A stretch of DNA of 8,151 bases from JASGDB01 sp049841315 (GCA_049841315.1 JASGDB010000122.1:1-8151), one strand, 5' to 3'. Positions 1-6,662 are shown, counted from the stretch's first letter. Notes: a model not told the origin generated them from the sequence alone. Made by a program: numbers and translations.

Positions 1-22
1 AAAATTTTAGCCGAGTTTCCAA

Positions 23-62
23 GTCTTGAACTTTTGGTTCTTTTGTTTCAAGACAAAAGAAC
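23..62. repeat. Two overlapping, mutually exclusive inverted repeats
   Basis: Bases 37-46 (GTTCTTTTGT) and 53-62 (ACAAAAGAAC) form a perfect 10-bp stem with a 6-base loop. Bases 23-30 (GTCTTGAA) and 47-54 (TTCAAGAC) form a second perfect 8-bp stem. The two stems share bases 53-54, and the loop of the first lies in an arm of the second, so a transcript could form only one at a time. Neither is followed by a clear U-tract on either strand, so a simple intrinsic terminator is not well supported. The block may belong to an interspersed repeat, but that is an impression only. Confidence 0.5.
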
Positions 63-74
63 AGAAATTTAGAA

Positions 75-206
75 TTATAGATAAAAGTTAATTTTAAAAT
101 CCACAGTTTTTGTCGAAGAACCAAAATTTGTTTCTGCCTCTCGATTTTCCCAAAAAAAATCCGCAACATCGGGGAACTTCAAGCTCTCACAAAACACTTT
201 CCATGT
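75..206 (-). other. Start-less minus-strand open frame, possible gene remnant or repeat
   Basis: On the minus strand about 43 codons stay open between an upstream TGA (207-209) and a TAA (75-77). There is no ATG; only GTG or TTG codons could start it. The frame includes the segments FPDVADFFWENREAE and TKTVDFKINFYL, which look like ordinary protein rather than random AT-rich translation. It lies downstream of the lipoprotein gene, on the same strand. It could be a decayed 3' end of a gene or a repeat that happens to be open. I do not recognise a domain and do not call it a functional gene. Confidence 0.25.
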
Positions 207-225
207 TCATATTATTCAACTACCT

Positions 226-258
226 AAACCTCGTAGGTTTCCAAAACCAATGAGGTTT
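226..258. repeat. REP-like imperfect palindrome after the lipoprotein gene
   Basis: The left arm AAACCTCGTAGGTTT (226-240) and right arm AAACCAATGAGGTTT (244-258) pair at 13 of 15 positions around a 3-base loop. The palindrome starts 4 bases after the stop codon of the minus-strand lipoprotein gene. In that direction no T-run follows the stem, so it fits an mRNA 3'-end stabiliser or an interspersed palindromic repeat better than a classic terminator. Similar AAACCT/AGGTTT palindromes are, as I recall, common in flavobacterial spacers; this was not checked. Confidence 0.5.
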
Positions 259-262
259 TCGA

Positions 263-745
263 TTAATGATTTTCAGGATTTTCCGTTCCCGAATTTCTGT
301 ACAGCACGGCATTTCCGTTTTCGCATTTTATTCCTGACGGCGGAAGAACTACGGCGCAGTCGGATACCAGATTATTGGTTTTGTTGTATGCGGTTTGCAA
401 TTCTGTGTAGGTTTTTATTTTCGGGAGAATTTCTTTTTCCTTGCTTTTCGGATAAGCGATATATCTCGCCGGACCTCCGCAGGGTTTCGAGCCTAAAGGG
501 GAAATCCGCCATTGGGAAGCATCATCACAACTCACGGAAGATACGAGTTCTTCGATTTCGTCTCTAAGTTCCTGCATTTTTTTCGGCAGTCCTGCATCGA
601 AATCTTTTTCTGTTGCTGTACTGTCCGAAATTTTCGGTTTTTCGGGTTTTAGGGCAATGTCTTTCGGAAGGTCGTCGGGATTGATTCTTGAACCGCAGGA
701 AATCACCGCCAAGACAAAAATAATGGATGTGAAAACGAGTTTCAT
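263..745 (-). CDS. Small cysteine-containing lipoprotein, unknown function
   Basis: A 160-residue protein. Residues 1-16 are a hydrophobic signal peptide ending in the lipobox VISC, with C17 as the lipidated cysteine, so the mature protein should be membrane-anchored and face the periplasm or cell surface. Residues 20-50 form a charged, proline-containing linker. The folded part (about 53-152) holds four further cysteines, C73, C89, C130 and C141, which could form two disulfides. The segments KPCGGPARYIAY (87-98) and SDCAVVLPPSG (128-138) look like conserved blocks, and I have the impression that similar lipoproteins recur in Bacteroidota, without an assigned role. The ATG at 743-745 is the only sensible start because it leads straight into the signal peptide. 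The gene is divergent from the helicase gene and shares an 89-bp spacer with it; a palindrome follows the stop. Function unknown. Confidence 0.85.
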   Translation of the reverse strand: MKLVFTSIIFVLAVISCGSRINPDDLPKDIALKPEKPKISDSTATEKDFDAGLPKKMQELRDEIEELVSSVSCDDASQWRISPLGSKPCGGPARYIAYPKSKEKEILPKIKTYTELQTAYNKTNNLVSDCAVVLPPSGIKCENGNAVLYRNSGTENPENH

Positions 746-766
746 CTTTTCGTTAATTTTTTTTGG

Positions 767-797
767 TAAACCTAATAAAAAAAAGTCTTTTCTGAAA
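767..797 (-). promoter_or_regulatory. Candidate Bacteroidota promoter for the lipoprotein gene
   Basis: Read on the minus strand, TAGGTTTA (774-767) matches the -7 consensus TAnnTTTG except at the last base. TTTC (797-794) stands 19 bases upstream where TTTG is expected. Transcription would start near 760, giving a leader of roughly 15 bases before the ATG at 745. Pattern match only. Confidence 0.35.
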
Positions 798-799
798 CC

Positions 800-830
800 T
801 TTTTTTAAGATAGTTTTTTAATTAAATTTG
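800..830 (+). promoter_or_regulatory. Candidate promoter directly before the helicase start
   Basis: TAAATTTG (823-830) fits the -7 consensus TAnnTTTG perfectly. The matching upstream position (800-803) reads TTTT instead of TTTG. Only four A residues separate the box from the helicase ATG at 835, so the transcript would start at or just inside the start codon. Either the mRNA is leaderless, or the real promoter lies elsewhere and this match is chance in AT-rich DNA. Confidence 0.35.
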
Positions 831-834
831 AAAA

Positions 835-2964
835 ATGAACGAATCACTTTTCCATTTAGCAGAATTTACGAACCGGAGCATCTTCCTCACCGGAAAAGCG
901 GGAACGGGAAAAACCACGTTTCTCAATGAATTTGTTCGCAAAACTCAGAAAAAACACATCGTCGTTGCACCTACGGGAATTGCGGCGATTAATGCCGGAG
1001 GAGCCACCATTCATTCCATGTTCGGGCTTCCGCTACGCACTTTTCTTCCGACTTTGGAACGGGTCAATGAAAATTACGGCAACAATATCCCCGATTTGAT
1101 GTCGCATTTCCGCTACCGGAAAGAAAAACTGAAACTTCTGCGAGAAGTGGAAATCATCATCATCGATGAGGTTTCTATGCTGAGAGCCGATGTTCTTGAT
1201 ATGATGGATTTTTCGCTGAGGCATGTGAGGAGGAATCAGCAAAAATTCGGAGGCGTGCAGATGTTGTTTATCGGCGACCTTTATCAGCTTCCGCCTGTGG
1301 TTCGGGACGAAAATATTTTAAAACTGTATTACAATTCGCCGTTTTTCTTCGACAGCCATGCGCTGAAAGAACTTCCTCTCATCACGATAGAGCTTACCAA
1401 AGTTTACCGCCAGAAAGATGAACATTTTCTGGAAATCCTCAATGCAATTCGTAACGGAGACCGCTATAACATTGATTTTGACGAGCTGAACAAAAGATAC
1501 AAACCGGATTTTGAACCTGCGGACGAACCTTATGTGTATCTCACTTCCCATAACCGAATGGCGGATGAAATCAATCAGAAAAAACTGAAAGAGCAGAAAG
1601 GAAAATCATATTTCTATAATGCCAAAATCGTCGGAAATTTCAGGGAATCACAATATCCTAATGAGGAAATTCTGGAACTTCGGGAAGGTGCTCAGATTAT
1701 GTTTATCCGAAATGATGCAAGCGGGGAAAGAAAGTATTTCAACGGAAAATTAGCGGAAGTAGTCAGCCTGGATGAAGATGAAATCTGGGTGAGAATCGAA
1801 GGCGATAATGAAGATTTTAAACTGAAAAAAGAAATCTGGGAAAACAAAGCCTATTCCCTCGATGCCGATAAAAACATTCAGGAAGACGTTTTGGGAAGTT
1901 TCGAGCAGTATCCGATTCGGCTGGCTTGGGCGGTAACGATTCATAAAAGTCAGGGACTTACTTTTGACAGGCTGATTATTGATGCCGGACAATCGTTTGC
2001 TTCCGGACAGGTGTACGTTGCGCTGTCGCGATGCCGGACTTTGGAAGGAATTGTCTTGAAATCGAAAATTACTCCCGAAGTGATTTTCAGTGATGACCGT
2101 GTGGAAGATTTTCAGCAGGAAACCAATGCGAATGACAAAATGGAGGAAATCCTCAATACGGAAAAATACGATTTCGCTATCGGGAAAGTGCTGAGGAGAA
2201 CCGATTGTACATGGCTTGAAAACGGCATTGAAGACTGGTACAAAGCGTCATTATCCGCCAAAAATGTAGATTCTCTGAGAGCAAAAGCATTGTATCATTC
2301 CGTGAAAACCGAAGCGGAAAATCTTTCCGGAATTTACAGGAAGTTTGAAAAAGTAATGCTGAAAAATACCCGAAAATTTCTGGAAGAAAATGAAGGCTGG
2401 GAAGAAATCGAAAAAAAAGCGGAGGGTGCGATTCAGTTTTTTTTCAAAAATGTGAATGAAAAGATTTTTAAGAGTCTGAAAGATTTGTACGCCGAAACCA
2501 AAGGAATGAAAGGGCTGAAGCAGTATAACGAAGATTTTCGTGTTTTGCTGGATGATTTGAAAGATTATTTAGACGATTTGAAAAAGGCAAAACTGCTGGA
2601 TAAACCTTTGTTTAAAGGAGATAAGGATTCCGAAGTCTCGCTTCAGGTAGCAAAAGTTCCGTCGCATATTTTGACTTTCCAAATGTTTGAAAACGGGAAA
2701 ACCATTCCCGAAATTGCGAAAGAAAGAGGCTTGGTTACCGAAACGATATACGGACATCTTGCGAAATTCGCCGAACAGGGACTTCTCGATATTACCCGCG
2801 TGATTCCGAAAGAAAAAATCAAAGAATTTGAAGTTCATTTTAAGAAAAACCCGGAAGAAAAAACACTTTCGGATTGGAAGAAAATTCTTCCCGAAGATTT
2901 TCAGTTCAACGAAATCAGGATTCTTCTCAATCATTACAATTATAAAAACAGCAAGAAGGAATAA
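835..2964 (+). CDS. PIF1/RecD-like superfamily 1B helicase with C-terminal helix-turn-helix
   Basis: A 709-residue ATP-dependent DNA helicase, expected to be cytoplasmic. All main motifs are visible: Walker A GKAGTGKTT (20-28), motif Ia APTGIAAINAGG (45-56), Walker B IIIIDEVSML (107-116), motif III GDLYQLPPV (147-155), an arginine-bearing motif TKVYRQ (188-193), motif V HKSQGLTFD (370-378) and motif VI VYVALSRCR (393-401). Everything needed for catalysis looks intact. Residues 430-600 are a charged, helical region rich in Lys and Glu. Residues 605-655 resemble a helix-turn-helix of the kind found after RecQ/PIF1-type helicases (KTIPEIAKERGLVTETIYGH). The family unwinds forked or structured DNA 5' to 3'; the actual substrate here is not evident. 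The ATG at 835 gives the Walker A site its usual position about 20 residues in. It is transcribed alone, with no gene in tight linkage. The family is clear; its cellular role is inferred. Confidence 0.93.
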   Translation: MNESLFHLAEFTNRSIFLTGKAGTGKTTFLNEFVRKTQKKHIVVAPTGIAAINAGGATIHSMFGLPLRTFLPTLERVNENYGNNIPDLMSHFRYRKEKLKLLREVEIIIIDEVSMLRADVLDMMDFSLRHVRRNQQKFGGVQMLFIGDLYQLPPVVRDENILKLYYNSPFFFDSHALKELPLITIELTKVYRQKDEHFLEILNAIRNGDRYNIDFDELNKRYKPDFEPADEPYVYLTSHNRMADEINQKKLKEQKGKSYFYNAKIVGNFRESQYPNEEILELREGAQIMFIRNDASGERKYFNGKLAEVVSLDEDEIWVRIEGDNEDFKLKKEIWENKAYSLDADKNIQEDVLGSFEQYPIRLAWAVTIHKSQGLTFDRLIIDAGQSFASGQVYVALSRCRTLEGIVLKSKITPEVIFSDDRVEDFQQETNANDKMEEILNTEKYDFAIGKVLRRTDCTWLENGIEDWYKASLSAKNVDSLRAKALYHSVKTEAENLSGIYRKFEKVMLKNTRKFLEENEGWEEIEKKAEGAIQFFFKNVNEKIFKSLKDLYAETKGMKGLKQYNEDFRVLLDDLKDYLDDLKKAKLLDKPLFKGDKDSEVSLQVAKVPSHILTFQMFENGKTIPEIAKERGLVTETIYGHLAKFAEQGLLDITRVIPKEKIKEFEVHFKKNPEEKTLSDWKKILPEDFQFNEIRILLNHYNYKNSKKE

Positions 2965-3042
2965 GGATTTCACTCTTCGCCGAAACAGCATGCTCAACTT
3001 ATATTTAAACTCTGAATTTTTTGATATTCCGGAACTCGTCTG

Positions 3043-3063
3043 AAATCTCAAATTTCAAATCTC
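3043..3063. repeat. Three heptamer tandem repeats next to a promoter
   Basis: AAATCTC (3043-3049), AAATTTC (3050-3056) and AAATCTC (3057-3063) are consecutive 7-base units, followed by the related GAATTAT. The run overlaps the candidate -33 region of the transporter gene, so a change in unit number would alter the sequence upstream of the -7 box. Units of this type are, as I recall, frequent in flavobacterial spacers. Confidence 0.5.
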
Positions 3064-3083
3064 GAATTATTAGTTTAGTTTTG
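3053..3083 (+). promoter_or_regulatory. Candidate promoter of the transporter-PorV2 unit
   Basis: TAGTTTTG (3076-3083) is a perfect match to TAnnTTTG. TTTC (3053-3056) lies exactly 19 bases upstream in place of TTTG. The ATG at 3092 follows the box after only 8 bases, so the leader would be very short or absent. This is the only good promoter candidate for the two genes 3092-5062. Confidence 0.45.
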
Positions 3084-3091
3084 CACGATAT

Positions 3092-3979
3092 ATGAAAAAT
3101 ACGGCTTTATTCCGACTGCACTTTATTGTTTTTCTTTGGGGATTCACGGCGATTCTTGGAAAACTTGTCAATGCCAATGCGCAGATTCTGGTGTTTTACC
3201 GGATGCTTTTTGCGGCTGTTTTTCTGTTTGTCTTTTTAAGGGTTTTCAGGAAGCAGAGCATTGCGGTTTCCAAAAAACTGTTTTTGCAGCTGGCGGTGGT
3301 TGGAACTTTTATGGCGTTTCACTGGCTGTGCTTTTTTTATTCGATAAAGGTTTCCAATGTTTCCATTTCGCTGAGCTGTCTTTCGATTTGCACTTTGTTT
3401 GTGGCGATTTTAGAACCTGTCGTTTTCAAAAGGAAAATGGATATTTCCGAAGTCATTATGGGAATTGTGATTCTGGTGTGCATGTATCTCATTTTTCAGA
3501 CGGAATTCAGGTATAAAGAAGGCATTTTCTATGGAATTTTGACTGCACTTTTAGGTGCGATATTTTCTGTTTTTAATGGAAAACTGTACGGAAAAACATC
3601 TTCTGGGAATATTATTTTCTATGAAATATTCATCGGATGGACGGTTTTGTCTGTTTTTTATCTCTTTACGGGGCAGATTTCACAGCTTAGCGAAATAAGT
3701 TACCTTGATTTAGCGTTAATTACATTGCTGGCAAGTGTGTTCACGGCATATCCGATGTTTGAATCGATTCGTCTGATGAAATACATCACGCCGTTTACAT
3801 TAGCTCTTACGGTAAATCTCGAGCCGGTGTACGGAATTATTCTGGCATTTTTTATCTTTGGAGAATCGGAACACATGAGCCCTGTTTTTTATATCGCTTC
3901 GCTGGTGATGATTCTGTCGATAGTGGCAAACGGAATCATTAAGGCGAGAAAAAGAGCGTTACAGCTGAATAATAATTAA
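3092..3979 (+). CDS. EamA-family (DMT superfamily) membrane transporter
   Basis: A 295-residue integral inner-membrane protein with about ten hydrophobic segments in two similar halves, the usual layout of two EamA repeats (about residues 7-136 and 145-284). The end of each half carries the typical family signature: FVAILEPVVFKRK in the first (103-115) and VNLEPVYGIILAFFIFGE in the second (241-258). The N-terminal FLWGFTAILGK (14-24) is also characteristic. Basic residues (KARKR, 284-288) end the protein on the probable cytoplasmic side. Length is normal for the family, whose members move amino acids, nucleotide-sugars or other metabolites; the substrate cannot be read from the sequence. The ATG at 3092 starts directly before the first membrane segment. 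The stop codon abuts the next start codon with no spacer, so it is almost certainly cotranscribed with the PorV2-like gene. Confidence 0.92.
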   Translation: MKNTALFRLHFIVFLWGFTAILGKLVNANAQILVFYRMLFAAVFLFVFLRVFRKQSIAVSKKLFLQLAVVGTFMAFHWLCFFYSIKVSNVSISLSCLSICTLFVAILEPVVFKRKMDISEVIMGIVILVCMYLIFQTEFRYKEGIFYGILTALLGAIFSVFNGKLYGKTSSGNIIFYEIFIGWTVLSVFYLFTGQISQLSEISYLDLALITLLASVFTAYPMFESIRLMKYITPFTLALTVNLEPVYGIILAFFIFGESEHMSPVFYIASLVMILSIVANGIIKARKRALQLNNN

Positions 3980-5062
3980 ATGAAAAAAATTGTACTTCTA
4001 TATTTACTGGTATTTTCTTTTCTGCTGAACGGGCAGATTATCAGGAAATATTCCAATGAATTTCTCAACATCGGAGCGGGTGCGAGAGGTCTTGCCATGG
4101 GAGGAGCGGTTATCTCCAATCAGGGAGATGTCTATTCGCCGATGTGGAACCCTGCGGGTTTAATGGGCGTTGAGTATGACTGGCAGGGCGCTGCAATGCA
4201 TGCCGAATATTTTGAATCCATTGCGAAATACGATTATATCGCTTTTGCAAAACCTCTTGACAATAACGGCGGAGTTCTGGGAATTTCAATCGTAAGACTT
4301 GGAGTGGATAATATCCTGAACACCACGCAGATGATTGATTCCGAAGGAAATATCGATTACGATAAAATCACTCAGTTTTCGCAGGCGGATTATGCAGGGA
4401 TTATTTCTTATGCTTTCAATCCGGGAGGAAATCACAAACTCGATGTCGGGGTAAATGCTAAACTTGTGTACCGAAATGTAGGGAAATTTGCCGGCGGTTA
4501 CGGTTTCGGATTTGACATCGGGGCAATTTATCATGCGGATTCAGGGTGGAATTATGGGGCAATGCTCCGCGATGCTACTACTACGGTCAATTTCTGGACA
4601 GTAAATCAGGATGAATTATCAACTGTGGTAAACGGAGAAGAATTCAATCCCGCACCAGCCGACAAAATGGAACTCACCATGCCGAAACTGAATCTGGGTA
4701 TGAGCCGTAACTTTGAAATCAACCGCGATTTGGAAATCCTTTCCGAAGGCGGACTGAATATAGATTTTGCCAAAACAGCTTCTTTGATTTCCACAGATTT
4801 TGCAAGCATTACGCCTTATGCGGGAGCAGAACTGAAGTTTCAGGATATAATTTTTGTAAGAGTAGGTGTGAACCGTTTTCAGTCCATCACCGACATTGAG
4901 GATTTGAAAAGAAAAGTATCGTTCCAGCCGAGTGCCGGAATCGGCATTAAATACAGAGGTTTGACACTGGATTATGCGATTACCAATTCAGGTGTGGGCG
5001 GTTCTAATTTCTATTCCAATTTCTTTTCTCTGAAACTGGATATGGAAGATTTCAGGAACTAA
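3980..5062 (+). CDS. PorV/PorQ-family outer-membrane protein, PorV2-like (type IX secretion associated)
   Basis: A 360-residue protein with a signal peptide (residues 1 to about 18, ending NGQ) and then alternating short strands typical of an outer-membrane beta-barrel. The N-terminal signature of the PorV/PorQ family is clear: NEFLNIGAGARGLAMGGA (26-43), then YSPMWNPAGL (52-61). Further family-like blocks are KYDYIAFAKPLD (83-94), FGFDIGAIY (176-184), MPKLNLGMS (234-242) and a C-terminal barrel strand rich in aromatics (SNFYSNFFSLKLDM, 342-355). Overall it best fits the group named PorV2, whose members are putative parts of type IX protein sorting; PorV itself shuttles cargo at the outer membrane. 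That this copy does so is inferred, since no other por gene is in the window. Its ATG follows the transporter stop with zero spacing. No tight downstream partner: about 200 bp of repeat-rich spacer follows. Confidence 0.85.
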   Translation: MKKIVLLYLLVFSFLLNGQIIRKYSNEFLNIGAGARGLAMGGAVISNQGDVYSPMWNPAGLMGVEYDWQGAAMHAEYFESIAKYDYIAFAKPLDNNGGVLGISIVRLGVDNILNTTQMIDSEGNIDYDKITQFSQADYAGIISYAFNPGGNHKLDVGVNAKLVYRNVGKFAGGYGFGFDIGAIYHADSGWNYGAMLRDATTTVNFWTVNQDELSTVVNGEEFNPAPADKMELTMPKLNLGMSRNFEINRDLEILSEGGLNIDFAKTASLISTDFASITPYAGAELKFQDIIFVRVGVNRFQSITDIEDLKRKVSFQPSAGIGIKYRGLTLDYAITNSGVGGSNFYSNFFSLKLDMEDFRN

Positions 5063-5128
5063 GAATTTTTGTACCTTTATCAGGAATTTATTTTAATGAT
5101 TGTCCGTAATTTATCATAAATGGTAAAA

Positions 5129-5216
5129 CTCTGCGAACTTTGATGAGTAAAACGCCTTTGCGACCTCAAAAATAAAGAGGTTAGTAGTCAAAAAATATTT
5201 GCGGACCTTTGCGTTA
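5129..5216. repeat. Degenerate CTTTGCG-type repeats in spacer
   Basis: The spacer after the PorV2-like gene carries several variants of one short word: CTCTGCGAACTTTG (5129-5142), CCTTTGCGACCT (5155-5166), TTTGCGGA (5198-5205) and CCTTTGCGTTAAA (5206-5218). Between them ACCTC (5163-5167) and GAGGT (5177-5181) can form a weak 5-bp stem. Similar words are, as I recall, scattered through flavobacterial spacers. I see no gene in 5063-5266. Confidence 0.4.
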
Positions 5217-5266
5217 AATAAAAGCATTATGAATTAAAACGGATATTCAAATTTATTTTTACGGTT

Positions 5267-6076
5267 ATGAAATATTTTGCTTCAGCATTTATGGCTTTAT
5301 TGTTCGGTTCGATGGTGTACGGACAAAGTAGTGTTTCGGATTACAAATACATTTTTGTCCCTCAAAAATTTAAGGATTTTAAAACTGAAAATCAGTACAA
5401 ACTCAATTCACAGCTTGTTGCAGCTCTGAAAGGGAAGCAATATCAGGTGCTTTCCGATGATAAGGAAAACTGGCCGGATGCTGTCAAACTCAATCCCTGC
5501 CGGATGCTTACGGCAGAAGTGAAAAACAACAGCAATATGCTCAGAAACAGGGTGATTCTGGAATTTTCGGATTGCAAAAATACAGTCGTGCTGGAATCGA
5601 AAGGAACAACCATGATTAAAGATTTTGATACAGGATATCCGGATGCTCTTGCCGTTTCATTGAAACCAATTCCGGTTTCCAGTCCCAAAGAAATAACGGT
5701 CGAAGTTCCGGTATCTGTAAAAACAGAGCCTGAAAAAGCAAAAACACAGGCACTAAAAAATGAACCTGCTCCGAAAACCGCAGAACCTGTAAAAACCTCA
5801 CCATCTTCAGCGGAAGCCTATATTCTGGATGGAAAAACCTATCAGAAAGTACAGCTCGGAAACGGGCAGTTTATCCTTGTAAATCCCGACAGTTCCGCTC
5901 CGTATGCGACTTTTAGTCCTGCTGCGAAAGCCGGAGTTTATCGGGTGAAACTGGGTGATGTCAATACTTTAGGATACGAAGAAAGCGGAAATATCGTGAT
6001 TGAAGTTCCGCAGAGTGATGGTTCTGTTGGTCTTCAGACTTTGAAAAGAGAAACCCGGAATCACAAAAAAGACTGA
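5267..6076 (+). CDS. Secreted two-part protein of unknown function
   Basis: A 269-residue protein. Residues 1-20 form a signal peptide ending VYGQ, so the product is exported to the periplasm or beyond. Residues 24-135 form a first domain with two cysteines (C78, C103) that may pair; its pattern of short strands (YKYIFVPQKF, RVILEFSDCKNTVVLESKG) suggests a small alpha/beta or beta fold. Residues 136-182 are a low-complexity linker rich in Pro, Lys, Glu and Thr. Residues 184-255 form a second, glycine-containing beta-rich domain (DGKTYQKVQLGNGQFILV, then GVYRVKLG and GNIVIEVPQ), and the C-terminus is basic. It has no transmembrane anchor, lipobox or obvious type IX sorting domain. I do not recognise the family. 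The ATG at 5267 is chosen because it begins the signal peptide. A weak TATTTTTA box (5254-5261) lies just before it. It converges with the GtrA gene. Confidence 0.85.
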   Translation: MKYFASAFMALLFGSMVYGQSSVSDYKYIFVPQKFKDFKTENQYKLNSQLVAALKGKQYQVLSDDKENWPDAVKLNPCRMLTAEVKNNSNMLRNRVILEFSDCKNTVVLESKGTTMIKDFDTGYPDALAVSLKPIPVSSPKEITVEVPVSVKTEPEKAKTQALKNEPAPKTAEPVKTSPSSAEAYILDGKTYQKVQLGNGQFILVNPDSSAPYATFSPAAKAGVYRVKLGDVNTLGYEESGNIVIEVPQSDGSVGLQTLKRETRNHKKD

Positions 6077-6109
6077 TATTTCACACCCTCAAAACTTTTG
6101 CCGATAAAA

Positions 6110-6136
6110 TTATCACAATTTCTAAATTAGTGATAA
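6110..6136 (-). terminator. Hairpin between convergent genes, best as terminator of gtrA
   Basis: TTATCAC (6110-6116) pairs with GTGATAA (6130-6136), and inside it AATT/AATT extends the stem with one bulged A. On the minus strand the stem is followed by TTTT, as for an intrinsic terminator. It stands 18 bases past the gtrA stop codon. On the plus strand no T-run follows. The stem is AT-rich and therefore weak. Confidence 0.4.
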
Positions 6137-6153
6137 AAGTGTCCGTTTACAAT

Positions 6154-6615
6154 TTATCCATTAAAAATAACCCTTTTCTTCACGGAATAATTCAGTAATG
6201 CCACCAGTACAATCGCAGAAATTTTGCTCAGCATTTCCGGACTGAATACGAAAAATTTCAGGTCGATATATTCATTAATGAAAATAAACCGGAAGAAAAT
6301 CTGAAAAAAAACAAGACTGAGTATCGTGGAAAAAACAGAAACCCCTATGAAATACGCAAATTCCCGCCGTTTGGAATGTTTTCCCCTTTCAAAAACAAAC
6401 CAAATACTGAAAAAATAATTGGAAACAAATCCGAAAACCGTGGAAAAAATATTACTCAGCGGAAAGTGGATGCCCGAAAAATCCGTTTCCTGAGGAATTA
6501 TTTGGGGAATATACACACTGAAAACCTTGAAACTGCCGATTTCCAGCACGGCACTCAAACCGCCTGCGAGGATAAAAAAAAGTACCTGTCTTTGTTTTAG
6601 TAGAAGTTCACGCAT
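6154..6615 (-). CDS. GtrA-family four-helix membrane protein
   Basis: A 153-residue protein with four hydrophobic segments (about residues 10-36, 53-76, 86-112 and 128-147), the usual size and topology of GtrA-like proteins. The second segment ends SNYFFSIWFVFE (65-76) and the last ends LNYSVKKRVIFN (141-152); paired Asn/Phe-rich ends of this sort are characteristic of the family. Members are thought to move or present polyprenyl-phosphate-linked sugars for cell-surface glycan synthesis; no glycosyltransferase gene lies next to this one, so the role here is unassigned. I chose the ATG at 6613-6615. An in-frame TTG two codons upstream (6619-6621) would give 155 residues, but a good promoter box ends at 6633 and leaves a sensible leader only for the ATG. 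It is transcribed alone, divergent from the small coiled-coil gene and convergent with the secreted-protein gene. Confidence 0.88.
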   Translation of the reverse strand: MRELLLKQRQVLFFILAGGLSAVLEIGSFKVFSVYIPQIIPQETDFSGIHFPLSNIFSTVFGFVSNYFFSIWFVFERGKHSKRREFAYFIGVSVFSTILSLVFFQIFFRFIFINEYIDLKFFVFSPEMLSKISAIVLVALLNYSVKKRVIFNG

Positions 6616-6632
6616 TCCCAAAATATGTACTG

Positions 6633-6662
6633 CAAATTTAAAGATAATGTTAAATCATCAAA
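6633..6662 (-). promoter_or_regulatory. Promoter of the GtrA gene
   Basis: Read on the minus strand, TTTG (6662-6659) and TAAATTTG (6640-6633) match both parts of the Bacteroidota promoter, with 18 bases between them against the usual 19 or so. It is the best-formed promoter in the window. Transcription would start near 6627, about 11 bases before the ATG at 6615. Confidence 0.55.

Noticed and set aside
250..567. A 105-codon plus-strand open frame opposite the lipoprotein gene
   Set aside because: It begins in a palindrome and its product is rich in Phe, Arg and Cys with no recognisable pattern; the opposite strand encodes a proper lipoprotein with signal peptide and lipobox.
835..2964. Helicase as part of a defence or mobile system
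   Set aside because: No nuclease, transposase, integrase or toxin gene is adjacent, and its codon use resembles that of its neighbours; stand-alone PIF1-like helicases of this layout are ordinary chromosomal genes in Bacteroidota.
2990..3043. A 17-codon ATG open frame between the helicase and transporter genes
   Set aside because: It is very short, has no ribosome-binding or promoter support, and nothing in its sequence suggests conservation.
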